Shown here: positions 22,615-33,282 of the stretch, piece by piece
Numbering within the stretch: the first letter of the stretch is position 1
Layout: each line of letters starts with the position of its first letter
Source of the DNA: Mesotaenium endlicherianum
Taxonomy: Eukaryota; Streptophyta; Zygnematophyceae; Zygnematales; Mesotaeniaceae
Assembly (NCBI GenBank): GCA_009602735.1
Contig: WELA01005791.1
Span: 577,846-641,845 of the forward strand
Direction: 5' to 3'
Length of the DNA stretch: 64,000 nt
Position numbers and translations under genes: made by a program
Notes under the pieces: model-generated
The model's input: the letters and a program-made list of their open reading frames with translations, nothing else
Database searches by the model: none
Told to the model about the DNA's origin: nothing

Positions 22615-22631
22615 TCCAGTCTACTGACTGT
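22590..22631 (+). promoter_or_regulatory. E2 -1 ribosomal frameshift signal
   Basis: Slippery heptamer T TTA AAA (22590-22596) in gag phase, spacer of 7 nt (22597-22603), then a perfect 10-bp hairpin: arms 22604-22613 and 22622-22631, loop of 8 nt. A -1 slip places ribosomes in the frame of pol, which is open from there on. The gag stop codon (22612-22614) lies in the stem. Many retroviruses and gypsy-type elements are known to use -1 frameshifting; its use here is inferred. Confidence 0.82.
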
Positions 22632-22682
22632 GAGGATGCTAGAGATAGTGAGTCGTCACTAGCTGCCCTCGTAGCAGGTATT

Positions 22683-25600
22683 ATGGGTCCTGCTGAACTG
22701 GATTCACTATGCATGCCTGACAACCAGATAAAGGAGACCATCAGCAATATAGACGTCCAGAGAGTGCACACTCTGGATGCTCTTGTTCCACCTGATGTCC
22801 AACATTTCTTTGCTACGTCAGGAGAACAATGCGAAAGTCAGGAAAAGACAGTCCCCCCTATCCTACTGCATTGCATGATTGCAGGTAGGAAGGTGAGGGC
22901 ATTTGTTGACGGAGGGGCGTCACATACTTTTATCCACAAGGACTTAGTTAAGCGGCTAAGGCTGCCTACTGTCACCCAAGGGAATAGAAAAATATTCCTT
23001 GGAGATGCCTCAAGTATCCCGGGAGGAGTTATAACCAAGCCTATTGAGGTCCAGTTAGGTTCTGGCATTGCAGTTCTAACTGAAACGCTTACATTTGAGG
23101 TACTCAACACTGGCTTTTATGATCTCGTGCTAGGCAGGTCCTGGCTTAATAGACATCAAGCTGAAGTGTGTTGGAGCAGAGGTACAGTTAAAGTGAGAGG
23201 AGCCAGTGATGGGCAGACTGACTTGGCACCCACCAGTGCTCTTCCTCTTGTCCTGTGTGGATGGCAAATGAAGGAAAAGAAGAGGCTTCCAGAAGGATGC
23301 AAGTTGCTGAATGCAATGGAGTTCGTCAAAAGCTGGAACCAGAAGGAAGACAGAATGTTCTGTCTGCTGCTAAGAGAGGTACCTCCTCAACCTGAAGAAG
23401 TGGTTGAGAAAAAGGTACACCCTCCGGAACACCCTACTGCTGCAAACATTGTTGCTCAGTACACGGATGTGTTTAATATGCCTCCAGGACTACCCCCTAA
23501 GCGGGAAGTAGATCATAGGATTGATTTATTACCTGGTAGCCAGCCACCCTGGCAACGCACGTATGGCTTGTCTTATTTGGAGAGTGAGGAGTTGAAAACA
23601 CAGATTGCAGAGCTGGAGGAAAATGGTTACATTTCTCCCAGTAAATCACCGTACGGCGCACCTATCCTATTTGTTAAGAAAAAGGATGGCAGTATGCGGA
23701 TGTGTGTGGATTACAGAGCCCTGAACAGAATTACAGTAAAGAACAAGTATGCTTTACCCAGAATCGAGGACTTGCTTGATACCCTGTCTGGCGCTAAGGT
23801 GTTCAGTAAGATAGATCTCAAGAGTGGTTATCATCAAATCAGAATTGCTGAGGGGGATGAACACAAGACTGCTTTCCGCACACGTTATGGACACTATGAG
23901 TTCAACGTGATGCCATTTGGACTGACTAATGCTCCTGCTACCTTTATGGGTGCTATGAATGACATTTTCAGACCTTATTTGGATAAGTTTGTGCAAGTTT
24001 TCCTGGATGATATTTTAATTTTCTCTAAAGATGAAGCTCAGCACACTGAACACTTAAAGAAAGTGCTGGACACTCTGCGGAAAAATCACTTGTATGCTAA
24101 AATGAGCAAGTGTGATTTCTTTAAGGAAAGTATTGAATTCTTAGGCCACGTTGTCAGTAAAGAGGGCATCAGTGTGGATCCTAAGAAAGTCCAGACCATA
24201 AGGGACTGGCCAGTACCACAGTCTGTCTCTGAAGTTAGATCCTTCCTCGGGTTGGCTAACTACTATAGGAGATTTATTGAGAATTATTCCACAAAGGCCA
24301 GTAAACTGACTGACCTTACTAAGAAAGACATCGGGTATGTGTGGGGGGAAGAGCAGCAGGCTGCCTTCCAGACCCTTAAAGATGCCCTTTGTTCTGCCCC
24401 AGTGCTAGCCGTGTATGACCCCAGCAAACCGGTGCAGGTGGTTACTGATGCCTCTGATTTTGCCATGGGTGCTATTTTGTTGCAGCCTGCTGACAAAACC
24501 ACAAAGGATGGTAAGGTACGGCAGGAGTGGCATCCTGTGTTGTATGAGTCTATGAAATTTAATCCAGCGGAGATTAATTACTCAGTGCATGATAAAGAGC
24601 TGCTAGCTATCATTCATGTACTCAAACAGTGGAGAGCATACTTACATGGTAAAGCTTTTAAGGTGATTACAGATCATCTAGCTCTGACCCACTTTCAGAA
24701 GAAGTCCAAGCTGTCGAGGAGGGAGAACCGCTGGAGCCAGATGCTGGAGCAGTTCCAAGTCCAGATCGACTACAAACCAGGGAAGTTGAATCCTGCTGAT
24801 GCACTCTCTAGAAGACCTGACTTGCAAGAAAGGAACTTTAGTCAGCATACTGTAGATAAAGTCCTGTGTGCACTCACTTCACTAAAGGTGAAAAAGTCCT
24901 TCCTTGAACAACTTAGGAAAGCCTACCTTTCTGACCCAACATTTGAGCCCAGCCCCACTACTGGTATGTGTCGTGCTACCGCACTCGGGTATAAGCTCAA
25001 GGGAGGGGTCTGGGTGACTGAAACCACTTCAGGCAGGCTGAAGCTGGTCATTCCTAATAATTTGGAAATAAGGTCTCTCTTACTGAGTCAAGCTCATGAC
25101 AGTCTCCTGGGTGGACATTTGGGGCAGGCCAAAACTGTTGGCAAACTGGCAAAACATTATCATTGGGAGGGGTTACCCCGGGAGGTCTTGAAATATGTCA
25201 AGTCCTGTGACCAGTGTCAGAGAAATAAGTCTCGGCACACACCACCCGGAGGTCTCTTGCAACCGCTACCCATCCCAGCGGGACGCTGGGAAACTATATC
25301 CATGGACTGGGTGGTCTCACTACCAAGAACTGCCAACGGGCATGATTCAATACTGGTAGTCGTGGATAAACTGACAAAAATGGTCATTTTTATCCCCACA
25401 ACTGTCAAAGTGACTGCACTCGAAACAGCGAGACAGTTTTACAACCATGTAGTATGCCAACATGGGCTCCCTTCTAATATCATCTCAGACAGAGACTCAA
25501 AATTCACCTCTAAGTTCTGGAGAGCTTTAATGGGGTTAATGGGAGTCAAACAGCTGCTCAGCACAGCAAACCACCCTCAGACTGATGGGCAGACTGAAAG

Positions 25601-26399
25601 AACTAACCGAGTTCTGCAGGAGGTGCTGAGAGCATATATTAACCAAAAACAAGATAATTGGGATGACCTGTTGCCTCAAATTCAGTTTGCGGTCAACAGT
25701 GCGGTGCACGCGTCAACGGGCAAAACTCCTTTTGAACTCAGCCTGGGTAGAGTCCCTAAGTCTCCTCTAGATGTGCTAGGGGAATCTTTAACTCACCCTG
25801 AAGGGATTGACAACCCGGTCTCCCTCCAGTTAACTCAGGAGTTTGCTGACACCCTGTCAGAAGTCCAACGAAACTTGCACACGGCCCAAGAAAACCAACA
25901 AAAATACGCTAATCAACACCGTCGGGAACTGACATTTTCCAAGGGGGATTTAGTCAAACTGCATTCTCAGCACCTGTACCTCCCTGGTGTGGTCAAGAAA
26001 AAGCTTGGCCCTGTCTGGGTCGGTCCATATTCGGTGGTCCGTCGTGTCGGTCAGAATGCTTACAAACTGAACATGTCAGCTGAATACAAGGGGCACCCGG
26101 TCTTTAATGTCTCCTTCCTGGAACCGTACATCAAAGGTGATACACTGTTCACAGGTCGGTTCCCTGTCCAACCGGGACCGGTCCCCGCTGTCCGGGACGG
26201 CGACCCTGAGGAATATGAGGTCGATGAGATTTTAGACGCTCGCTCGGTCCGTCGATCGTCTAAATATGTCATGAAATACCTCATTCGATGGAAGGGTTAC
26301 GATGCCTCTGGGGACACTTGGGAGTTTAAGGACCACTTGACCAATGCCAAAGGGGCGTTGACACGGTTCCACCTTCGGGCCGCTGGAGTCCCTCCATAA
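22683..26399 (+). CDS. pol: E2 pol polyprotein with chromodomain, 1238 residues
   Basis: Coordinates run from the first Met of the open frame; translation probably enters upstream from gag. Domains by residue: retropepsin FVDGGASH (Asp near 76), reverse transcriptase about 290-470 with FLDD near 441, RNase H about 570-690 (TDAS, then ADALSRR), integrase zinc finger about 810-850 ending CDQCQRNK, integrase core about 870-1030 ([25 protein letters not shown]), GPY/F module about 1120-1150 and chromodomain about 1175-1230. Copies, cleaves and integrates the element. The chromodomain is known to direct chromoviruses to particular chromatin. Confidence 0.95.
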   Translation: MGPAELDSLCMPDNQIKETISNIDVQRVHTLDALVPPDVQHFFATSGEQCESQEKTVPPILLHCMIAGRKVRAFVDGGASHTFIHKDLVKRLRLPTVTQGNRKIFLGDASSIPGGVITKPIEVQLGSGIAVLTETLTFEVLNTGFYDLVLGRSWLNRHQAEVCWSRGTVKVRGASDGQTDLAPTSALPLVLCGWQMKEKKRLPEGCKLLNAMEFVKSWNQKEDRMFCLLLREVPPQPEEVVEKKVHPPEHPTAANIVAQYTDVFNMPPGLPPKREVDHRIDLLPGSQPPWQRTYGLSYLESEELKTQIAELEENGYISPSKSPYGAPILFVKKKDGSMRMCVDYRALNRITVKNKYALPRIEDLLDTLSGAKVFSKIDLKSGYHQIRIAEGDEHKTAFRTRYGHYEFNVMPFGLTNAPATFMGAMNDIFRPYLDKFVQVFLDDILIFSKDEAQHTEHLKKVLDTLRKNHLYAKMSKCDFFKESIEFLGHVVSKEGISVDPKKVQTIRDWPVPQSVSEVRSFLGLANYYRRFIENYSTKASKLTDLTKKDIGYVWGEEQQAAFQTLKDALCSAPVLAVYDPSKPVQVVTDASDFAMGAILLQPADKTTKDGKVRQEWHPVLYESMKFNPAEINYSVHDKELLAIIHVLKQWRAYLHGKAFKVITDHLALTHFQKKSKLSRRENRWSQMLEQFQVQIDYKPGKLNPADALSRRPDLQERNFSQHTVDKVLCALTSLKVKKSFLEQLRKAYLSDPTFEPSPTTGMCRATALGYKLKGGVWVTETTSGRLKLVIPNNLEIRSLLLSQAHDSLLGGHLGQAKTVGKLAKHYHWEGLPREVLKYVKSCDQCQRNKSRHTPPGGLLQPLPIPAGRWETISMDWVVSLPRTANGHDSILVVVDKLTKMVIFIPTTVKVTALETARQFYNHVVCQHGLPSNIISDRDSKFTSKFWRALMGLMGVKQLLSTANHPQTDGQTERTNRVLQEVLRAYINQKQDNWDDLLPQIQFAVNSAVHASTGKTPFELSLGRVPKSPLDVLGESLTHPEGIDNPVSLQLTQEFADTLSEVQRNLHTAQENQQKYANQHRRELTFSKGDLVKLHSQHLYLPGVVKKKLGPVWVGPYSVVRRVGQNAYKLNMSAEYKGHPVFNVSFLEPYIKGDTLFTGRFPVQPGPVPAVRDGDPEEYEVDEILDARSVRRSSKYVMKYLIRWKGYDASGDTWEFKDHLTNAKGALTRFHLRAAGVPP

Positions 26400-26446
26400 C
26401 TGTCATTTCAGTTGACACGGGAAGGTGACAGGCGGTCCTGTCTCCA

Positions 26447-26465
26447 TTTAAGTTGGAGGGGAAAA
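26447..26465 (+). promoter_or_regulatory. E2 internal polypurine-tract copy
   Basis: AAGTTGGAGGGGAAAA just after pol repeats the terminal tract AAGTTGGAGGGAT (28566-28579). It may be a relic of the point where the aORF module joined an ordinary chromovirus, or a second plus-strand primer. Confidence 0.55.
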
Positions 26466-26686
26466 TATATGACAGTTAGTGAGGAGAGCGATAAAAGAAC
26501 AGTTACGTGAATCCTAAGTGTCAGCATAGTGACAGAGGGGACAGCCTGGCCCACATAAAGCACCTCGAGCTGAAGGAAAAAGGGGCCTCGCACAACACCA
26601 CATCACTTAACTCACCCTAAAACACACTCATACGTTTATGTGTAGCGCATCGCAACTACGTCAACTTTTAGCAATCATCCTGTAAG

Positions 26687-26788
26687 GTAAACAGCAGCGA
26701 AGCCACTATACTAATACTAACATACTTCCTGCAATCCCTGTGACAAAGGTCCATATCCTACTAACTGGTGCCCTGGTTACATGTGCAG
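26687..26788 (+). other. E2 aORF leader intron (predicted)
   Basis: Donor AAG|GTAAAC, exact TACTAAC branch point at 26759-26765, acceptor TGCAG|G, 102 nt. The branch A lies about 24 nt before the acceptor. The aORF ATG follows one base after the junction with G at +4. A TATA-like GATAAAAG lies near 26490, so either an internal promoter or an upstream exon could supply the transcript. Confidence 0.62.
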
Positions 26789-26789
26789 G

Positions 26790-28466
26790 ATGGCGCCCAC
26801 CACACAAAAGGAGGACAGAAAGCGCAAGGCAGAAGAAGCCAGGAGGACAATGGAGCAATACCAGAAGGAGCTGGCGGCGACGTCCCTCACCAGGAGAGAA
26901 CAAGAAAGGGTCCGCAAACAACAAGAGGCGGCAGAAGAGGCACGGAGGAAGAAGAATCAGGAAGCGGAAAACCTCAGGAAGGCCGAGGAGGAGAGACAGA
27001 AGAAACAGCAAGAAGAAGCGGCAGCGGCAGAAGAGGAGAAAAGAAGAAAGATTGAAGCGGACAGACAGAAGAGCTTGGCCACTTACAGGTATACTGTGGT
27101 GGGTGGCCAAAACTTCGATAACCTGAAGGAAGCATTGCTGGCAGCCCAGGAGATCAACAGGCTGGAACAGACAACACTGCTACAGAGGGAAGGAGCTACA
27201 GCACTGGACAGGTACATCGAGACACACACCGGCGTGGTCCTTTACGAAGATTATGCTAAGATGGTGGGCTATACAGCAGAGCAGGCCCGGTATCTCGCAG
27301 GTGATTCAGAGGACAAGCCGGTCCCCGTACCCGGAATAGTGGGAGATCACAGACTCATCCGGATGGTGAGCATGCGGCCCGATAGCTTTAAGGATACGGT
27401 ATTCTACCTCACACTCCTGCCAGCTTACAATGAAGTTGAGAGAAGGAGCTGGGAGTACTTGGCCAGGGAAGCAGGACAGCAGATGTTCTCTCCCCACTGG
27501 TTCCCGTGTAAACTGAGGAAGGCTGAGCACGGACCCCAGTACTACCAGCAGCCAACAGACTGGAGGTGGATGACCGTCACAAATAAGAAGCAGGAGTGTG
27601 ACCGAGCCCAACCGGATGACTTCCACTATGGCCTAGACGGCTATCTCATCCTACCACCTCACATTGCCCCTTGGGACCCCAGGCTGAATGGATGCCTGAG
27701 CAATATGAATGCAGAGACCAAGGAACATAGGAGGAGGGGAAGAGACTACTTCTCTAAGGGAAAGCATGCCTTTGTCAAATGGGCAAAGAATGCAGGCCGG
27801 ATAGATATCAGTAGGCTGAAGGCCAAGCAACCTCCAGCGCGCCCTAAGAAAGGGAGGTCGGTAGACTACTCCATGTCTACTAGGGAGCAGGACGACTTAG
27901 TGGACGAGACCCCTACTCTCTCCGAGGAGGAGGATGAGGAGGATGAGGAAGAAGAACAAGGCAGAGGAGAAGCATCAGCAGCAGGTACTCAGGATACCCA
28001 GGGACAGGCAGTGGCACTTCCTAAAGAACCACGATCAGGTGTGTGGAATGTGATCCCCGTTATGGCGACAACTGGACCCCGCGCTCGCTCCCCCAGCCCA
28101 CCTGCCCAAGCAGGGGAAGAAGCTGATCTGACTGTACTGGGCAGCAGACACAGACAGAAATCCCCAGAGGACAGGGGTGCCAGAAGAGGGACACGCGGGT
28201 GGGCCAGAGGTATGCCAGCCTCCCCCTCCGCTCAGGGGCATGTACCTCTAGCCAATGTATTTCAGCATCCTACTGGAATGCCTGTCTATGTGGGAATCAA
28301 CACCCAAATAGTTGAAGAGCAGGCCACCATCCTCCGTTCTCCTCGAGGGCCAACTTTAGAGCAAACAGGGTTCTTTAGAAGGCCAGCTGACAGACCTAGA
28401 GGGCTGTCCAGATCTAGGTCCAGATCTCCGTCTCCTGACCCTGAAGCCCCAGGAACAACCCCTTAA
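26790..28466 (+). CDS. E2 aORF: extra retrotransposon protein, 558 residues
   Basis: Unknown function, no family recognised. The ATG at 26790 is chosen from the splice acceptor; an in-frame ATG three codons upstream would fall in the predicted intron. Coiled coil of Glu/Arg/Lys/Gln (residues about 5-95), central domain about 98-370 with YRYTVVGGQNFDNL, YIETHTGVVLYEDYAKMVGY, PTDWRWMTV, LILPPHIAPWDPRL and SKGKHAFVKWAK; a basic/Pro link with GRSVDYSMS; acidic run about 385-410; GMPASPSAQGHVPLANV; and a C-terminal Arg-Ser tail. No membrane segments, protease or polymerase motifs. A nuclear or RNA-binding accessory role is a guess from composition. Conserved blocks are shared with the diverged E3 protein. 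Confidence 0.87.
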   Translation: MAPTTQKEDRKRKAEEARRTMEQYQKELAATSLTRREQERVRKQQEAAEEARRKKNQEAENLRKAEEERQKKQQEEAAAAEEEKRRKIEADRQKSLATYRYTVVGGQNFDNLKEALLAAQEINRLEQTTLLQREGATALDRYIETHTGVVLYEDYAKMVGYTAEQARYLAGDSEDKPVPVPGIVGDHRLIRMVSMRPDSFKDTVFYLTLLPAYNEVERRSWEYLAREAGQQMFSPHWFPCKLRKAEHGPQYYQQPTDWRWMTVTNKKQECDRAQPDDFHYGLDGYLILPPHIAPWDPRLNGCLSNMNAETKEHRRRGRDYFSKGKHAFVKWAKNAGRIDISRLKAKQPPARPKKGRSVDYSMSTREQDDLVDETPTLSEEEDEEDEEEEQGRGEASAAGTQDTQGQAVALPKEPRSGVWNVIPVMATTGPRARSPSPPAQAGEEADLTVLGSRHRQKSPEDRGARRGTRGWARGMPASPSAQGHVPLANVFQHPTGMPVYVGINTQIVEEQATILRSPRGPTLEQTGFFRRPADRPRGLSRSRSRSPSPDPEAPGTTP

Positions 28467-28543
28467 GGTGACACGCTGAAGAGGCAGTCAGTAAGGGAGG
28501 CTGGTCAGGTTCAGTTCCCTTATTTAAAATTTCTGCAGTTTAA

Positions 28544-28579
28544 TGTTGTCGAGGCGACAACAAGTTAAGTTGGAGGGAT
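28544..28579 (+). promoter_or_regulatory. E2 terminal hairpin and polypurine tract
   Basis: 8-bp hairpin with AGG loop (28544-28562), then AAGTTGGAGGGAT directly before the LTR. Conserved in all three family copies, including E3 whose upstream sequence is unrelated. Confidence 0.78.
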
Positions 28580-29338
28580 TGTAATGAATCAGTATATTAG
28601 TGGATATAATATTCATTTAAATATAATAGTTAATTAAGTTCAGCCTGCTGAACTTTAGTTAATAATCAGTCTGCTGGACTTTACATAATTATCAGTTTAA
28701 TGACTCGGCCGAAAGCAGCAGGCTGAAGTCAACTTAAGTCAGCTTGCTGACACATTCTTTGACAGCCAGCTGACTTCCGTACTCGGTAGCAGCGAACTGC
28801 CTCGATATGCATCTAAGTGTGATATGCTAGATGAATGGCCAGATGACATCCCTATGATGGATGGCTATTCGGGATGATGGGAGATGGCGGTGGATTTGGT
28901 TAACCGAGGTCCTACCAACGTGGTTAACTCCCGGGAAGGCGGTGCCATCGCACTGACCGTTGAACAGTAAACTCATTCCATGTACATATGCTAGGCATTG
29001 CCCTCAAGTTTGGCATTCGGAAATGAGGCCAACTCTCTTGTAAAGCTTACTGAGAGAACTCTGAATCCAAGGCGAGAAGCCATTGACACGCACTGTCTTC
29101 TAACCTTGCTTATGTATGAGTTTACTGATTTGCATCATTGATGCTAGTTTACTCGCATTTGACTTACGAGTATTATTCCCTGCTAGTGTATTGTCCTTTG
29201 CCGTTTAACTAGTTAACGGAAATACCATAANNNNNNNNNNNNNNNNNNNNNNNNNNNNNNNNNNNNNNNNNNNNNNNNNNNNNNNNNNNNNNNNNNNNNN
29301 NNNNNNNNNNCGCCTATTTGGTAAGTCGATTCATTTCA
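28580..29338 (+). repeat. E2 3' LTR (contains assembly gap)
   Basis: Starts TGTAATGAATCAG and ends GATTCATTTCA; the span includes 80 unknown bases. Followed by the TSD GGACT and the continuation of X. Confidence 0.93.
29231..29310. other. Assembly gap (80 N)
   Basis: Unknown bases in the E2 3' LTR; the flanks match the 5' LTR on both sides, so the missing part is LTR sequence and the gap size is close to right. Confidence 0.98.
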
Positions 29339-32300
29339 GGACTCAAGCCAACTGTGGCCAAGGAAGTGGCGCTCAAGGACCCTACCAGTCTTGGAGAAAT
29401 GATGGCATTGGCAACAAGGGTCAACGCTGTGGAGTATAGTCAGAGGCAGTGGGACAACCACAACTTTGGAGGATATCGACACTTTGGATCTCAAGCGCCA
29501 AGCACGAGTGTTCAAGATCCAGTACCTATGGAGTTGGGACTTGTGCAGTACCAGCGCAGGCAACAGAATTTCAAGCCGAGAGGACCCTGCTATAATTGCG
29601 GCAAGCTTGAACATTTGGCTCGAGACTGTCATGTGAAGGCAGAGCAACCTGAACAGCAGGAAGAAGGAGGACGCCAGTAAGTCGTTCTGGGGTGTCTACT
29701 GGCGTGAAGACGAGAACTCACAAGGAGGTTATCCCCAGGAGCCTGCCGAGAAGCAAAGGACGAGACGTTGACAAGCCTATCATCGTGGAAGGAGTAGTCG
29801 ACGGCAACAAGGCGAAGTGTATGGTCGACAGTGGCGCAAGTGCAAACTTTGTGCACAAGAAGCTGGTGAAAGAGTGGCCAATCCCTGTGCATAAGCATTA
29901 TGAGCCTAAGGAGGCAAATTTGGCAAATGGGCAGAGACTCAAGTGTGGTGCACCTACGGAAGCTATTCACGTGGAAGTAGCGGGGCACCGGAGTAAGGAA
30001 GTTATGGAGCAGGCAGAGTTGGGTCACCATGAGGTGATATTGGGCCGACCATGGCTAAGGAAAGCCAACCCTCAAGTGCACTGGAGCACAGGACAAGTGA
30101 AAGTCCAAGGGCGTGATGGTCGAATGGAGACAGCGAAACAGGTGGAGGTAGATACGACCACAAGTAACTGTCTTCTGTCGAGCCTGCAAGTTAAGAAGCT
30201 ATGCAGGGCGAATCAGGTGAAGGAGATGTACCTTGTTTTGGTGGCCCTGGCCAGGTCATCAGATGGAGCAAACGTGAATCCTAACAGCCTGGGCTAATGT
30301 ACATCGCCGGAGGAGCAAGTAGTGGTGTCTGATCCCCTTGCTCAGAAGGAGCAGAGCCCAACTGCTCAAGAGAAGAAGCCTGCTGAGATGCCTGCCCAAA
30401 TTAAGGCGCTGTTGGAGGAGTTCAAGTGCGTGTTTTCGGAGGAGCTACCTGCAGGATTACCTCCACAAAGAGCTATAGAGCACAAGATTGAGTTGGAACC
30501 AGGGAGCAAGCCACCAGTGAGACCCGCCTATCGACAATCGTTTGCGGAGTTAGACGAGTAGAAGAAGCAGCTGGCAGAGTTGTTGGAGAAGGGATTCATC
30601 CGACCCAGCGAGTCTCCATTTGCAACGCCAATCTTATTTGTGAAGAAGAAGGATGGGACTATGAGGATGTGTGTCGACCACCGAGCACTCAACAAGGTCA
30701 CTATCAAGAACAGGTACCCACTTCCACGAGTGGACGAGTTGATTGACAGGCTTGTCGGGACGATGTAATTCTCAAGGATCGATTTGAGGAGTGGCTATCA
30801 CCAAGTACGGATTGCGGAGGGAGACGTTCAAAGGACTGCTTTCAGAACTCGCTATAGTTTGTTCGAGTTCACAGTCATGCCTTTTGGATTGACTAATGCA
30901 CCCGCTACATTCATGGAACTCATGAATAGTATCTTCATACCCTACTTGGACCACTTTGTGGTGGTATTTTTGGACGACATCCTGATCTATTCGAAGACCT
31001 TGAAAGAGCATGTGGAGCATCTGAGGAAGGTGTTGGAGGTCTTGAGAGATCAGAAGCTGTATGGGAAGATGAGCAAGTGCGACTTCTGTCTCAAGGAGGT
31101 GGAGTTTCTTGGACACATAATGGGAGCTGAAGGAGTCAAGGTGGAGCAGAAGAAGGTGCAAGCAGTCAGAGATTGGTCGGTGCCTGTTGATATTCATCAA
31201 CTCAGGAGTTTCCTCGGCATGGCGAATTATTATCGACGTTTCATTGAAGGATTTGCCAAGGTGTGTGCACCGCTGACGGACATGTTGAAGAAGCAGGAGA
31301 AGTGGCTATGGGGTGACAAGGAGCAGCAAGCATTTGAGAAGATTAAGGAGTTATTGACACAGGCACCTGTGTTGGCAATTGCCAGTCCATAACTTCTTTT
31401 CACCATCATCACAGACGCATCAAACTTTGCAGTGGGGGCCATTCTTCTCCAGGACCAGGGCAAGGGATTGCAGCCTGTGGCATACGAGAGCAGGAAGTTG
31501 AGTCCTGCTGAGCAGAATTATGCAGCACACGAGCGGGAGATGTTGGCTATTATCCAGGCTTTGAGGATTTGGCGATGTTATGTGGACGGACGGAAGGTGT
31601 TCATCAAGACCGACCACAAGAGCTTGGAGAAGTTTATGACGCAGCCAACGTTGACACCAAGACAGGCAAGGTGGATGGAGTTTCTGCAACAGTTCGACCA
31701 CAAGATTGAGTACTTACCTGGGAAGATCAACCCTGCAGACGCTTTATCCAGGAGGTGTGACCTTGCAGCTGTCTCAGTCATCAAGGAGAATATGGACTTC
31801 AAGGAGAAGCTTCAGAGAGGTTATGAGGAGGACCCAGAGTTTGCTGATGGTGGAGCAGCTGAGTCCAACTCGAGTATGCAGAAGAAGGACGGCATATGGT
31901 ATTATGGTGATTCCAAGAGAGTGGTGGTACCTGACATCAAGGAGCTACGAGACTTACTACTTGCGGAGCATCATGACTGCTTATATGCTGGACACTTTGG
32001 AAGCGAGAAGACGGCAAGCGTGCTGAAGCGGGAATACTACTGGAGAAATATGGACAAGGACATCGAGGAGTGGATCAGGAGTTGCGATGCGTGCCAGAGA
32101 AACAAGACACCAAATCAAAAGAAGGGAGGTACATTGCGGCCCCTGCCTATTCCAGAGTATCCTTGGGAGCAGATTGCTATGGACTTCATCACATCGTTAC
32201 CAGTCAGTGGTCAAGGGCACGATGCAGTATGGGTTGTGTCTGACAGACTCAGCAAGATGGCTCACTTCATTCCCATGAAGGAGACTTCTACGGCAGCAGA

Positions 32301-33282
32301 TGTGGCACGGCTATTCTTTGATCATATTTTCAGGCTACATGGGTTGCCGAAGGTGATTATTTCAGATCGGGATCTAAGGTTACTAGCAACTTTTGGCGGT
32401 CATTATTTCCTTTGATGGGGACCAAGCTGAGTATGAGCACTTCCTATCACCCTCAGACAGACGGGCAGAGTGAGAGGCTCAACAGAACTCTGCAAGAGGT
32501 GCTCAGGAGTTTCACTATGGAGGACCCTTCAGAGTGGGACAAGAAGCTACCAGGGTTGGAGTTTGCCTACAACAACAGCATGCAGGGATCCACCAAGCAG
32601 TCACCATTCGCTATGGTTTATGGGCGAGAAGTATATCATCCAGGGAACATCTTGTTGGAGAAGGCCAAGGAGACTCAGGTTCCTACTACACAAGCTTTTA
32701 TGGAGCAGATGGCCAAGACTTGGGATATGGCGAAGACGTGTATTCGGAAGGCACAGGAAGAGCAGGTCAAGCATGCTAACAAGCACAGGAGGGAAATGAC
32801 ATTCCATGTGGGCGAGAAAGTACTCTTGTCCACAGAGAACCTACCTTTCACAGGCAAGAGGAAACTGCGGGCACGGTTTACAGGTCCCTTTGAAGTGCTC
32901 AAGCAGGTGAATCTAGTGACCTACAAGTTGGAACTTCCTCCAGGATGGCGTATCCATGATGTGTTCCATGTCAGTTGTCTGCGGCCATACGTTGACCCGA
33001 ATGAAGGACATCCAGGACGACTACCTACATAGCCACCATTGGTCGAGATCGATGATGTATTGGAGTATGAAGTGGAGGCGATTGTCGGCGATCGACGAGT
33101 CAAGCGAGGTCAACGACTTGTTGAAGAGTATCTGGTTAAGAGGAAAGGCTACCATGCGGACGACAACACTTGGGAGCCAGAGGCCAACTTGACTCATTGT
33201 AAGAGTAAGTTGAGACGTTATTTGCAGAATGCGTCGAGGACGTCGCATCTTGAGNGACGTCGCAGCTTGAGGAGGGGGATGA

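Larger units (their letters stand above)
20387..29338 (+). mobile_element. E2: Ty3/gypsy chromovirus with extra 3' ORF, looks whole
   Basis: LTRs 20387-21101 and 28580-29338, perfect TSD GGACT (20382-20386 and 29339-29343) within X. Order: LTR, primer site (21103-21116), gag, -1 frameshift signal, pol, internal polypurine copy, predicted leader intron, aORF, hairpin, polypurine tract, LTR. All three reading frames are open, so it looks whole apart from an 80-N assembly gap in the 3' LTR. The two LTRs nonetheless differ by roughly 5 percent by eye, more than its internal region differs from E1. Its position makes it one of the last insertions in the nest. Confidence 0.95.
19762..33280 (+). pseudogene. 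X gag-pol region (fossil, split by E2)
   Basis: Gag starts near 19762 (MTREQQEMQAM) and has a capsid core with QEYVSRFNKLV. On the far side of E2 come the zinc knuckle CYNCGKLEHLARDC (near 29590), protease MVDSGASANFVHKKL (near 29820), reverse transcriptase with [10 protein letters not shown] (near 30970), RNase H with [13 protein letters not shown], integrase with CDACQRNK and YHPQTDGQSERLNRTL, and a chromodomain (near 33060-33230). Broken by about five changes in addition to the insertion. Confidence 0.9.

Noticed and set aside
22900-22925. DGG in place of DSG or DTG at the retropepsin active site
   Set aside because: The same variant is present in E1, E2 and E3, and DGG forms are common in plant gypsy elements, so it is a family trait and not a lesion or novelty.
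26790-28466. aORF as an envelope-like gene
   Set aside because: It has no signal peptide, no hydrophobic membrane segment and no cysteine pattern; the protein is highly charged.
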